Below, one piece after another: positions 1 through 8,510 of a stretch of DNA of 64,000 bases. Source of the DNA: VRUE01 sp963703895 (GTDB lineage Bacteria > Actinomycetota > Thermoleophilia > Solirubrobacterales > 70-9); assembly GCA_963703895.1 (NCBI GenBank), contig CAVPFX010000003.1, forward strand, positions 434,001 to 498,000. Reading direction: 5' to 3'. A program made the translations under genes and the position numbers. The notes below the pieces were generated by a model. The model had not been told where the DNA came from. It was given only the letters and a program-made list of their open reading frames with translations, and searched no databases. Position 1 is the first letter of the stretch. Each line of letters opens with the position of its first letter.

Positions 1-579
1 GCGGTTCATACGAGTCGGGCGTCTGGGCAAGCGACCACGGCTACGAAGGAAGTCTGCAAGCGCTCGATCTTCAATCCCTCCAAGCCGGACCCCCTAGAAA
101 GCCGGACCCTCCTGTCCGCCTATTCCAAAGCGGGAAAACGGACGATTGGGTTCTCCGCGGTCACGGTGGACTCCCCGCCGTTGAACGTGACCTTCTTTGC
201 CGGCTCCGTAACCGAACGACGGGAAGGAATGGAGATCTTCAGGCAGACATCGACCGACAAGGGCAAGGCCGGCGATCTCGCCGCAAGCGACGCCAGCGAG
301 CATCCGCCATCGGCAATCGTCACGCCACCCAGCCCCTTCCACGGCTCGGCGGTCTTTCAGCAAACCCCCGACGGTGACAACACCTGGACCGGGTCGCTGA
401 GCGTCGACCTGCCCGGCGCGGGCCGAGTGGCCCTTGCCGGCCCGGACTTCAGCGCAACGCTGTGTCGGGACTCCGGCTGCCCCTCGGGGAACCAAGCGAC
501 ATTCGTCGGAGGCGCCAGCGGCAGGCTCGCCACAACCCCCTCTCGGCGCCTCTTGCCGATGAACGCCGGCAGTCGTTAG
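1..579 (+). CDS. hypothetical protein, C-terminal part (5' end outside window)
   Basis: The frame is open from base 1 to the TAG at 577-579, so the start lies left of the window. The visible 192 residues are rich in Ser, Thr, Gly and Pro with alternating hydrophobic residues, as in an extracellular beta-sandwich, and hold one C-x5-C pair near the end. There is no domain I can name. It ends 11 bases before the next gene, so co-transcription is possible. Coding status rests on the uninterrupted frame and composition. Confidence 0.5.
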   Translation, partial: AVHTSRASGQATTATKEVCKRSIFNPSKPDPLESRTLLSAYSKAGKRTIGFSAVTVDSPPLNVTFFAGSVTERREGMEIFRQTSTDKGKAGDLAASDASEHPPSAIVTPPSPFHGSAVFQQTPDGDNTWTGSLSVDLPGAGRVALAGPDFSATLCRDSGCPSGNQATFVGGASGRLATTPSRRLLPMNAGSR

Positions 580-590
580 GCACTGCAGTC

Positions 591-1349
591 ATGAGCGCGA
601 GCCCGGTTCTGATCACGATTCCGATCAGTCACTACTGCGAGAAGGCTCGTTGGGCACTCGACCGAGCGGACATCGCCTACCAAGAGCAAGCGCACCTTCA
701 GATACTCCACTGGATACCCGTCAGGCGTGCCGGTGGCAAGAAAACCGCGCCCGTTCTGGTCTGGGGCGATCGGGTCTTCACCGACTCGGCTGACATCGTC
801 GAGGCCACCAGCGCACAGGCGCCGCCGGGTCGCGAGCTGTTCCCCGAAGATCCCGACGCCGCTGCCGAGGTGCGCTCCCTCCAGGGCGACTTCGACGAAC
901 GCCTCGGTCCCGAGGGGCGCCGCTGGATGTACAACGCCCTGCGCGGCCGTCGCGACATCGCGATCGCCTACGCCTGCACCGGCGTTCCCACCTGGGAGCG
1001 ACGCGGGTTGCCGTTCGCCTATCCGGTCGTCTCCCGGATCATTGACCGCTACCTCGACGTCACGCCGGCCACGGCCGCGCGGTCCGAGGCCGAGGTGCGG
1101 GCGACCTTCGACGAGGTCGCCGCGAGGCTGAGCGACGGGCGTCCCTACCTCTGCGGCGAGAGCTTCAGCGCCGCCGACCTGACCTTCGCCGCGCTGGCGG
1201 CGGCGGTGCTGATGCCGCCCGAGTACGGCGTGCCGCTGCCGCAGCCGGAGGAGCTGCCAGCGGCGATGGCGGCGACGGTCCGCGAGCTGCGGGCCCACCC
1301 GGCCGGCGCCCACGCGCTGAGGATGTTCCGCGAGGAGCGGCGCTCGTAA
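591..1349 (+). CDS. glutathione S-transferase-like protein
   Basis: The 252-residue product has the two-part GST layout: an N-terminal thioredoxin-like domain (about residues 1-85) and an all-helical C-terminal domain. Near residue 14 it has SHYCEKARWALD, the position where GSTs carry the thiol-activating Cys or Ser, and later the conserved helical motif YLCGESFSAADLTFAAL. I chose ATG 591; an upstream in-frame start would overlap the preceding gene heavily. It probably acts in the cytoplasm. Actinobacteria usually lack glutathione, so the thiol substrate may be another compound; that is inference. Confidence 0.8.
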   Translation: MSASPVLITIPISHYCEKARWALDRADIAYQEQAHLQILHWIPVRRAGGKKTAPVLVWGDRVFTDSADIVEATSAQAPPGRELFPEDPDAAAEVRSLQGDFDERLGPEGRRWMYNALRGRRDIAIAYACTGVPTWERRGLPFAYPVVSRIIDRYLDVTPATAARSEAEVRATFDEVAARLSDGRPYLCGESFSAADLTFAALAAAVLMPPEYGVPLPQPEELPAAMAATVRELRAHPAGAHALRMFREERRS

Positions 1350-1366
1350 CGAAGTCGCCTAGAGGG

Positions 1367-2071
1367 TCAGCTCCGTTCGGCGGTCACGGCGGCCGGGTCC
1401 GGATAGGCGAACGCGCTCAGCCCCAGCCAGTCCGGGACGCTGCGCACGAGATGCTCCGCTCCGGTGATCCGCACCCGCCCCGAGCGCATCGCCGCGCCCA
1501 GCTCGAGCTGTCCGACCCAGACCTCGGCCATCGCCCGCGCCTCGGCGTCGACCTGCAAGTCGACCGAGAAGCCCGGGTCCGAGAAGCAGACGTCGGCACC
1601 CGAGCCCTGCGCCACCAGCCACCAGGCCCGCTTGCCCTCCTCGGCGTCGCGATAGCGAAAGAAGGTCACCACTCGGTCCGCCGGAAGCCGTTCGAGGCGA
1701 AGGTTCCGCCCGATGTCCCACATCAGCAGCGCCGGGTCGGCCTCCTCGGCGGTTATCTCCCGCCTCAGGTGGTCCCGGCTCCAGACCCCAAGCGAGATGA
1801 CGAGGGGGCCGAGCGCCTCGCCGGCCGGGGTCAGCCGGTACTCGTGCCCGCGCTCTCCGCTCAGCGGCTGCCTGGTGATCAGCCCCGAGCGCTCCAGCTC
1901 CCGCAGGCGCTTGCTGAGCAGGGACGAGGACATGCGCGGAACGCCGCGCTGGATCTCGTTGAAGCGCGTGCTCCCCGCCAGCAGCTCGCGGACGACGAGC
2001 AGCGTCCAGCGCTCGGTCAGGACCTCCGCTGCCTGCGCGACCGGGCAGAACTGTCCGTAGCTCTCTGGCAT
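1367..2071 (-). CDS. HxlR-family winged-helix transcriptional regulator
   Basis: Residues 5-100 match the HxlR winged helix: CPVAQAAEVLTERWTLLVVR, then the recognition helix region RMSSSLLSKRLRELERSGLI and a charged wing. The remaining 130 residues form an extra C-terminal domain resembling the sterol-carrier-like extension found on many actinobacterial HxlR proteins. Length is 234 residues against about 110 for the minimal family. It is divergent from the methyltransferase gene at 2177, and a 7-bp inverted repeat lies between them, so it probably controls itself and that methyltransferase. Confidence 0.88.
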   Translation of the reverse strand: MPESYGQFCPVAQAAEVLTERWTLLVVRELLAGSTRFNEIQRGVPRMSSSLLSKRLRELERSGLITRQPLSGERGHEYRLTPAGEALGPLVISLGVWSRDHLRREITAEEADPALLMWDIGRNLRLERLPADRVVTFFRYRDAEEGKRAWWLVAQGSGADVCFSDPGFSVDLQVDAEARAMAEVWVGQLELGAAMRSGRVRITGAEHLVRSVPDWLGLSAFAYPDPAAVTAERS

Positions 2072-2097
2072 GACCCTCGCCGCGAGTGTACGTGCCT

Positions 2098-2116
2098 AAC
2101 TGCAGATCTTGCAGTT
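2098..2116. promoter_or_regulatory. inverted-repeat operator between hxlR-type gene and methyltransferase
   Basis: AACTGCA-GATCT-TGCAGTT is a perfect 7-bp inverted repeat with a 5-base spacer in the 105-base divergent gap. Its right end overlaps a plausible rightward promoter (next entry), so binding would block transcription. The HxlR protein at 1367-2071 is the natural candidate to bind it. Confidence 0.6.
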
Positions 2117-2143
2117 GATTCCCTCGTCGACTCGGCGTAGACC
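2115..2143 (+). promoter_or_regulatory. predicted promoter for the methyltransferase gene
   Basis: TTGATT at 2115-2120 and TAGACC at 2138-2143 are separated by 17 bases, a normal vegetative spacing. The gene starts at GTG 2177 with AAGGAG just upstream. Confidence 0.45.
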
Positions 2144-2176
2144 ATTTTCAACAGCACACACAAGAAGGAGATCCGA

Positions 2177-3019
2177 GTGAACGACGTTGCCGCGAAGGCA
2201 GAGAATGAGAACAGCGAGCTCAAGGCTCGCCACCGGGCGATGTGGGCGTCCGGCGACTACCCCTCGATGGTCGAGACCTTCCTGCTGCCGCTTGGGCCGC
2301 GCCTGGTCGAGGCCTGCGAGATTGGGCCCGGGGTGCGCGTCCTCGACGTCGCCGCCGGCACCGGCAACGCGGCGATTCCCGCCGCCGCCGCTGGGGCGAC
2401 GGTCGTCGCCAGCGACCTGACGCCGGAGCTATTCGACGCCGGCCGTGCCCGAGCCGAGGCGGAGGGAGTAAAGCTCGAGTGGGCCGAGGCCGACGCGGAG
2501 GAGCTGCCGTTCGAGGACGCCAGCTTCGACACCGTGATCTCCTCGATCGGCGTGATGTTCGCGCCCCACCACCAGGCGGCTGCCGACGAGCTGGTGCGGG
2601 TCTGCCGCCCGGGTGGGACGATCGGGCTGCTGAGCTGGACGCCGGAGGGGATGATCGGCGGACTCTTCCGCACGATTGGGCCGTTCGCCCCGACGCCGCC
2701 GCCCGGTGCCCAGCCCCCGCCCCTCTGGGGCGGCGAGGAACACCTGGGAGACCTGTTCGGCGACCGGGTCGAGTTCGAGCGACTGGAGCGTGACGTTCTC
2801 GAGGTGACCGCCTTCGATCGTCCGACCGACTACGCCGAGCACTTCAAGCAGCGTTACGGCCCGACTATCGCCGCCCAGGCAAACGCCCGTCGCAACGAGC
2901 GCGAGGCGGAGTTTGAGCAGGCGCTGGATAGCTACTACGAGGAGCAGAACCTGGGCAGCGCCGAGGACGCCCGCTTCGAGATGGAGTACCTGCTCGCGGT
3001 CGGACGAAAGCGATCGTGA
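2177..3019 (+). CDS. class I SAM-dependent methyltransferase
   Basis: The 280-residue protein has a Rossmann methyltransferase fold: motif I VLDVAAGTGNAAIPAA at about residue 53, an acidic residue ending strand 2 (ASDLTPEL), motif II/III around EADAEELPFEDASFDTVIS, and the post-motif PGGTIGLLSW. This is the ubiquinone/menaquinone-type Methyltransf_11 group; the substrate is unknown. The GTG start at 2177 is set by AAGGAG at 2164-2169. It is divergent from the HxlR regulator, a frequent arrangement for a regulator and its target. Confidence 0.88.
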   Translation: MNDVAAKAENENSELKARHRAMWASGDYPSMVETFLLPLGPRLVEACEIGPGVRVLDVAAGTGNAAIPAAAAGATVVASDLTPELFDAGRARAEAEGVKLEWAEADAEELPFEDASFDTVISSIGVMFAPHHQAAADELVRVCRPGGTIGLLSWTPEGMIGGLFRTIGPFAPTPPPGAQPPPLWGGEEHLGDLFGDRVEFERLERDVLEVTAFDRPTDYAEHFKQRYGPTIAAQANARRNEREAEFEQALDSYYEEQNLGSAEDARFEMEYLLAVGRKRS

Positions 3020-3049
3020 GGAGCGCCGCCCGGCGAGCTAGGAGACCTC

Positions 3050-5908
3050 CTACGCCAGCAGGCCCAGCTCGCCGGCGCGGTGGCTGGCCTCGACCCGCGA
3101 GCGGCAGTCGAGCTTGCCGAGCAGGTTGCGAACGTGCATGTCGACGGTGCGCTGGCTGATGAAGAGCTCGCCGGCGATCTCGCGGTTGGTGCGGCCAATC
3201 GAGACCAGGCGCAGAACCTCGAGCTCGCGGCGGGTCAGCTGGACGCCGTCCGCTCTCGTCGCGGCGCGGGCGCCGAGGCGCTGGGCGACCGACTCGCCGA
3301 GCTCCGCCACCTCGCGAGCGGCCGCCGAGGCCAGCGGCCGGGCGCCGAGCTTGCTGGCGGTCCGGTAGGCGTCGCAGAGCCGCTCCAGCGCCTGCTCGCG
3401 CTCCCCAGCCGCCGCCAGCACCACCCCGGCGCGAAGTTCGATCTGCGCCCGCTCGAAGGGGACGGCGAGCGTGCGGTGCAGCTCGACCGCCCGCGAGAAG
3501 TGCTCGGCGGCAGCGGCCTCATCGCCGTCGAGCACGGCCATCTCGCCGATCGCCTGCGCGAGCGCCGCCAGCGCGTCGCCGTGGCCGGCCTCCGAGGCCA
3601 TCTTGGCCAGGGCTTCGGTGCAGGCGTGCACCCGCTCGCGGTCACCTTGACGGGCGAAGAAGGCCGTCGCCCAGCGAATTCCCCAGACCGCGTAGTGGTG
3701 GTCCTCGCTCTCTTCCCAACGGGCGAGCAGGGTCCGGCAGTGCTCGGCGGCCTCCTCCTCGGCGCCTTCGGCCGCGGCGACGTAGGCGAGGCCCGTGGTC
3801 GCGTCCATGAACATGTTGTAGTGGCCGACCGCGGAGGAGACAGAGCGCGAGGCCGAGAGCATGCGCCGAGCTGAGCTCAGCTTCCCCTGGAAGGCGTGGA
3901 TCGCGCCGACCAGGCCCTCGGCGACCCAGACGGCGGTGTCGGTGTCGATCAGCTCACGGCCCAGCTCGCTGGCGCGGGCCCACTCGCCACGCTCACGCAG
4001 CACGTAGACGAGGCAGGTGACGCAGGCGAGCTCGGTGCGGGCGTCCTCGCCGGTGCGGCAGAGGCCGAGCGCGGTGTCCAGCGCTTCCTCGGCGCGACGG
4101 TAATCGGAGGCGTCGTAGAGGACCATGCTGAGGCGCTGGTACAGCTCCGCCGCGACCGGCGTCAGGTCGTGCTCGAGGGCGAGGGCAAGCGCGCCGCGGA
4201 CCGTCTCCAGCCCGCCCTCGAACTCACCCCCCTTGGCCTGGGCGACGCCGAGCAGGCCACGGGCGCGGGCGGCGAGGTCGAGTCGGTCCGCCGCCTTGGC
4301 GTCCTCGAGGGCGGCCTGCGTGAGCTCGATCGCCTCGCCGTAGCCCGCCCGCGCCCGCTGGTAGTCGGCCATCGTCAAGCGCTCGAGCGCGGCGTCGGCG
4401 GGCAGCTCGTTGGCGGCGAAGGCCTCGGCGGCGAGGCGGCGGGCGGCGAAAGCGGTGTCGCGCTCGCCCTTGAGGTCGTAGACCGCCGCCAGCCGGTGCT
4501 GGGTGCGGGCAAAGCCGAGACTGTCCCCGGCCGCGGAGCGCGTCGCGGCGAGCTCGCGCAGCGCTTTCGCCGCCTCGGTCAGCTCGCCGGCCAGCTCCGC
4601 GCAGCGTGCGTAGCGCTCCAGCGTCTCGATCCGCAACTCGTCCCCTTCGCCCTCCGACCACAGCTCCAACGCCTCGCGGGCGGCCTTGGTCGCGTCGCGG
4701 TATGCGTGCAGGTCTTCCGACTGGCGCACGGCCTCGACGAAGGCCGTGCGGGCGCGCGCGGCGTCGCCGGCGCTGCTCCAGTGGGCGGCGATCTCCATGC
4801 TCGTCCCGCTCCCCTGTTCGAGCGCCTCGGCGAGACGGCGATGGATCTCGCGGCGGCGCAGCCAGGGCACCTCGGCGTAGATCGCGTCGCGGACCAGGGC
4901 GTGCCTGAAGGCGGCGCGGCCGCCGTCCTCCTCGACGAGATGGCCCTTGCTCGTTAGCTCCGCCAACCCAGCCCGGCTGGCGAGCTCCGCCGCCAGCTCG
5001 AGCTCGAAGGGCTGATCGGCGATCGCCGCCACTTCCGCGGCCTCGCGCGCCCGCTCGCTCAGCTCCGAGGCGCCGATCACCACCGCGTCGCGAACCGTGT
5101 CGGGCACCGGGACCTCGCTTGCCCCGGCCAGCTCGAGGCCGACCGGACCACTGTGGAGCCGGTCCCTCACCCGCAACGCAGCAACCAACTCCTCGACGAA
5201 GAAAGGCGAGCCCTGGGTGCGATCGTGGATCGTGCCCAGCAACGACTCCGAGGCCGGCTCGTCGAGCAGCGCCCCCAGCAGAGTGCCCGTCTGCTCGCGG
5301 CCAAGCGGCTCGAGCGCCAGCTCCTCGAGGTTGCCCCCGCGGCGCAGCTCGTTGCGCAGCCAGCGCAGGGTGTGGTCGCGCGGCAGGCCATCGGATCGGT
5401 AGGCGGCGACGATCACGACCGGCATCTCGCGGATCGGTGCGGCAAGCGCCGCCAGCAACTCCAGGCTGGCTTGATCGGACCACTGCAGGTCATCGAGAAC
5501 GACTAGCGCTTGCCCGTCGCCGGCGAGGTGGGCGAAGGCGCAGCGCACGGCCTCGAAGATCGTCGAGCGGTCGCTCTCGCCGGCCGGCTCGCCGAGCTCG
5601 GGCAACAGCAGGGCGAGGTGCGGGCGCAACGGCCCGCATTCGGCGAGCCCATCCGGCTCGGCGCGCAGATAGGAGCGCAGCGCCGCAACGATCGGCCCAT
5701 AGGGCGGCGTGACGCTGTTCGTCGCCGCGCCGCGCAGCACGAGCGCCGAGGAGCCCAGGGCCACCTCGTCGGTGAGCCGGGTCTTGCCGACGCCGGCATC
5801 GCCGCTGAGCAGCAGCAGGATGCCGCTGCCTTGCTGGGCGCGATCGAGCGCCTCGCTGAGAACGGCGCTCTCGGCCTCGCGACCGACGAGCGGGGTCCGG
5901 TTGCCCAT
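3050..5908 (-). CDS. LuxR-family transcriptional regulator with AAA ATPase domain (LAL type)
   Basis: This 952-residue protein has the LAL layout. An N-terminal STAND/AAA ATPase carries Walker A GDAGVGKTR near residue 35 and Walker B LVVLDDLQW near residue 137. A long alpha-helical TPR-like middle (about 350-870) follows. The C-terminal LuxR HTH is at about 885-945 (LTRRELEVLRLVSIGRTNREI, split by the family's conserved Thr and Glu). Such proteins sense a ligand through the repeats, bind ATP and activate transcription. It stands alone; no obvious target cluster is adjacent. Confidence 0.92.
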   Translation of the reverse strand: MGNRTPLVGREAESAVLSEALDRAQQGSGILLLLSGDAGVGKTRLTDEVALGSSALVLRGAATNSVTPPYGPIVAALRSYLRAEPDGLAECGPLRPHLALLLPELGEPAGESDRSTIFEAVRCAFAHLAGDGQALVVLDDLQWSDQASLELLAALAAPIREMPVVIVAAYRSDGLPRDHTLRWLRNELRRGGNLEELALEPLGREQTGTLLGALLDEPASESLLGTIHDRTQGSPFFVEELVAALRVRDRLHSGPVGLELAGASEVPVPDTVRDAVVIGASELSERAREAAEVAAIADQPFELELAAELASRAGLAELTSKGHLVEEDGGRAAFRHALVRDAIYAEVPWLRRREIHRRLAEALEQGSGTSMEIAAHWSSAGDAARARTAFVEAVRQSEDLHAYRDATKAAREALELWSEGEGDELRIETLERYARCAELAGELTEAAKALRELAATRSAAGDSLGFARTQHRLAAVYDLKGERDTAFAARRLAAEAFAANELPADAALERLTMADYQRARAGYGEAIELTQAALEDAKAADRLDLAARARGLLGVAQAKGGEFEGGLETVRGALALALEHDLTPVAAELYQRLSMVLYDASDYRRAEEALDTALGLCRTGEDARTELACVTCLVYVLRERGEWARASELGRELIDTDTAVWVAEGLVGAIHAFQGKLSSARRMLSASRSVSSAVGHYNMFMDATTGLAYVAAAEGAEEEAAEHCRTLLARWEESEDHHYAVWGIRWATAFFARQGDRERVHACTEALAKMASEAGHGDALAALAQAIGEMAVLDGDEAAAAEHFSRAVELHRTLAVPFERAQIELRAGVVLAAAGEREQALERLCDAYRTASKLGARPLASAAAREVAELGESVAQRLGARAATRADGVQLTRRELEVLRLVSIGRTNREIAGELFISQRTVDMHVRNLLGKLDCRSRVEASHRAGELGLLA

Positions 5909-5975
5909 CGTTCGAGTTTAGGCCGCGACCAGCGCCCTGGTCATCGATCGCAGAGCGCTGGTCGCGAGTCCGAAG

Positions 5976-6269
5976 TCAGTCAGTGACCGGCGCCGGGTCG
6001 GGCCGCACGACGACCGTGTCGAGGATCGGGATGACCTCGTCGGCGGGCAGGCCCGCCTCCTTCGCGTGCGCACGAATCGCCTCGGGGCTCTCCCCTTCGT
6101 AGACGCAGAACGTGCCGACCTCGCCGCTCTCCTCACCCAGCACGTAACTGCGGATCCAGCGAACCCCGGAGTCCGGCTTGTCGCCGACTTCCGCCGAGCG
6201 TTCCCCCGCGACCTGCAGCTCCTCCGGCGAGGCCCAGCCGTTGCGACGAAGAATTCCGTAGAGATCCAT
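5976..6269 (-). CDS. DUF4242 domain protein (SCO4226-like)
   Basis: The 97-residue product begins MDLYGILRRNGW and has the ferredoxin-like DUF4242 pattern: a hydrophobic strand with RWIRSYVL, then GTFCVYEGESPEAIRAHAKEAG and DEVIPILDTVV. Related proteins include a small Ni-binding protein of Streptomyces; metal binding here is not demonstrated. The start at 6269 is chosen because GGAAAGGAG lies 9 bases upstream; the longer frame to 6371 has no such site. Confidence 0.8.
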   Translation of the reverse strand: MDLYGILRRNGWASPEELQVAGERSAEVGDKPDSGVRWIRSYVLGEESGEVGTFCVYEGESPEAIRAHAKEAGLPADEVIPILDTVVVRPDPAPVTD

Positions 6270-6458
6270 TCCAGTTGCTCCTTTCCGGGCCAAACGGACG
6301 AGTGCTTCGACCGGATCCAACCCGTGATTTCCATTGGAACCGAGACTAGGACTGGGGATCCGGCGTCGCATCGGTGAAAGTGCCGTATTTTCGGCACGGC
6401 ATGCCGTATCGGCCGACGGTGAGCCGTTTGCGCCTTCCAGCGGAGTGCGAACTAGCGG

Positions 6459-7196
6459 TCAGCGAGGTGCGATGCGGCCGATCAGGTCGGGCAGCTCACG
6501 GTGGCTGTCGACGACGAAGTCCGCCTCTTGCCCACCGTCCTCACCAAGATCGTCATACAACCCCCGGTAGCGCACAGTCCCCATCCCGACCGCCCTGGCA
6601 CCAGCGATATCGGTGCGGCGCAGGTCACCGACGTGCACCGCCTCGCCGGGCGTGGCGCCGAGCGCCCCCAGGGCAGCTTCGAAGATCTGCGGCGAGGGCT
6701 TGTAGTGGCCGACCTCGTCGGAGAATGCCCAGCCCGAGAAGTACCCGAACAGGCCCTCGCGATCGAGGAAGTCGCGCAGCAGCTCGCCGCCGGTGAAGCC
6801 GACGTCGCAGACGATCCCGAGGCGCAGCTCACGTTCGCCCAGCGCCTTGAGGCAGGGCCGGATGTCGGGCGAGAGCTCGAGCTTGGCGCCGCGACCGGCG
6901 GTCAGGAACGCCTCCGCGACCGTCTCCCGCGCGGCACCCTCGACGCCGAGCGCGGCGACGAGCATCTCGGCTCCCTCGTCTGGGTGGAAGTGGGTGCCAG
7001 CCGACCAGGACCGTTCATAGCTCGCCGTGACCTCTTCCAGCGCAGTCGCCAGCAGCTCGGCCTCTATCTCGACATCGCAGGCCTTGCAAGCCGCGACAAC
7101 AGCCTCGTGCCGTGCCTTGACCATCGCCGTGCCCGATCGCGCGCAGGCGATCGTGTTCCAGAAGTCGAACGTGACCGCTTTGACCGGCTGCGTCAC
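6459..7196 (-). CDS. HAD-superfamily hydrolase
   Basis: The 245-residue protein has a HAD core with an alpha-helical cap after motif I (subclass I). Motif I reads FDFWNT, so the first Asp (nucleophile) is kept but the second Asp of the usual DxDxT is Trp. Motif II is LGIVCDV, motif III Lys is in HYKPSPQ, and motif IV is VHVGDLRRTD. Loss of the second Asp is seen in dehalogenase-type members and in some non-phosphatase HADs, so phosphatase activity should not be assumed. It lies 28 bases downstream of the acyl-CoA dehydrogenase on the same strand. Confidence 0.85.
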   Translation of the reverse strand: MTQPVKAVTFDFWNTIACARSGTAMVKARHEAVVAACKACDVEIEAELLATALEEVTASYERSWSAGTHFHPDEGAEMLVAALGVEGAARETVAEAFLTAGRGAKLELSPDIRPCLKALGERELRLGIVCDVGFTGGELLRDFLDREGLFGYFSGWAFSDEVGHYKPSPQIFEAALGALGATPGEAVHVGDLRRTDIAGARAVGMGTVRYRGLYDDLGEDGGQEADFVVDSHRELPDLIGRIAPR

Positions 7197-7224
7197 GTCG
7201 GTCGGCTCGACGCGGCCGCCCGGC

Positions 7225-8430
7225 CTAGCGGCGCCGCGGGTCCATCGCGCGGGAGATGACCACGCGCTGGATCTCGTTGGTTCCCTCGTAGATCTGGGTG
7301 ATCTTGGCGTCGCGCATCATCCGCTCCACCGGGTACTCCTTGACGTAGCCGTAGCCGCCGAGGACCTGGATCGCCTCGACCGTGACCCGCATCGCGTTGT
7401 CGGAGGCGAACAGCTTCGCCATCGAGGTGTACTTGGCCAGGCCTGGGTCGTTCTGGTCGGCCATCGCGCAAGCCTTGTAGAGCAGCTCGCGGGCGGCGGC
7501 GGTGCCGGTCTCCATCTCGGCCAGCTTGAACTGGATCGCCTGCAGGTCGAGGATCGGCTTGCCGAAGGCGACCCGCTCGGAGGCGTAGGTGGTCGCGTAG
7601 TCGGTCGCCCCCTGGGCGATGCCGACCGCCTGCGCCGCGGCGCCGAGCCGCGTCCTTTCCAGCGTGCCGAGGGCGACGCCGAGCCCGCGCCCGACCTCAC
7701 CGATCACGTTCTCGGCCGGCACCCGCACGTCGTCGAAGACGGGCGAGCCGGTCGGCGAGCCGCGGATCCCGAGCTTGTGCTCGAGCTTGCCGATCGAGAA
7801 GCCGGGGCGGTCGGCCTCGACCATGAAGGCGGTGATCCGTCGCTTTTCGCGATCGGTGACGGCGAAGACGACGTAGAAGTCAGCAACCCCGGCGTTGCTG
7901 ATCCAGTTCTTCGATCCGTTGATGACCCATTCGTCGCCATCGAGCTCGGCGTGAGTGCGCATCGCGGCGGGATCCGAGCCGGCCTCCGGCTCAGACAGCG
8001 CAAAGGCGGGTGTCCACTCGCCGCTGGCACAGCGCGGCAGCACCCGCTGCTTCAGCTCGTCGCTGCCAAAAAGCCGGATCGGCAGCGAGCCCAGCTCCTG
8101 CACCATCAGGATCAGGGCGCTGGAGGCGCAGGCCTTGGCGATCTCCTCGACCCCCATCTGCAGCATCAGCGTCCCGGTGCCGGTCCCCCCGTACTCCTCC
8201 TCGAAGGGCAGGGCGAGGATGTCGTGCTCGGCCAACAGCTCCCGCACGTCCCTCGGATATTCCGACTTCTCATCGACCTCAGCCGCCCGCGGCGCAATCC
8301 GCTCCCGCGCGATCTGCCCAATCGTCTCGCGGAAGTCGAGCAGATCCTGGGGGATCGAGTAGATGTCGGTGCCGGCGCTCACGCGGTCGGGACCGTATCC
8401 ATTAGCGAGCTGGCATCGCCTTGCGACCAC
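7225..8430 (-). CDS. acyl-CoA dehydrogenase
   Basis: The 401-residue flavoenzyme shows the family signatures: AFALSEPEAGSDPAAM (FAD/substrate loop), NGSKNWISN, the KLGIRGSPTG turn, RVAFGKPI, and the C-terminal GGYGYVKEYPVERMMRDAK with Glu in YEGTNEI, the position of the catalytic base in short/medium-chain enzymes. It oxidises acyl-CoA to trans-2-enoyl-CoA and passes electrons to ETF. The start is uncertain: GTG 8430 or GTG 8382; the latter gives the more typical N-terminus. Confidence 0.92.
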   Translation of the reverse strand: MVARRCQLANGYGPDRVSAGTDIYSIPQDLLDFRETIGQIARERIAPRAAEVDEKSEYPRDVRELLAEHDILALPFEEEYGGTGTGTLMLQMGVEEIAKACASSALILMVQELGSLPIRLFGSDELKQRVLPRCASGEWTPAFALSEPEAGSDPAAMRTHAELDGDEWVINGSKNWISNAGVADFYVVFAVTDREKRRITAFMVEADRPGFSIGKLEHKLGIRGSPTGSPVFDDVRVPAENVIGEVGRGLGVALGTLERTRLGAAAQAVGIAQGATDYATTYASERVAFGKPILDLQAIQFKLAEMETGTAAARELLYKACAMADQNDPGLAKYTSMAKLFASDNAMRVTVEAIQVLGGYGYVKEYPVERMMRDAKITQIYEGTNEIQRVVISRAMDPRRR

Positions 8431-8468
8431 GACGTAACGCCCTCTGTGGATCTAGGGCAATTTTGAAC

Positions 8469-8486
8469 TATATCAATATTGATATA
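8469..8486. promoter_or_regulatory. perfect 18-bp palindrome, probable TA operator
   Basis: TATATCAATATTGATATA is identical to its own reverse complement and strikingly AT-rich for this genome. It sits 24 bases before the ATG of the HTH-containing antitoxin, over or next to its promoter. Type II antitoxins with HTH domains usually repress their own operon through such sites. Confidence 0.7.
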
Positions 8487-8510
8487 TTTGTCCTTGTGCA
8501 CTCGATCGCG

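Noticed and set aside
7027..8466. Long plus-strand open frame opposite the acyl-CoA dehydrogenase
   Set aside because: It is antisense to a well-conserved enzyme and has the Arg/Gly/Leu-rich composition of a GC-driven shadow frame.
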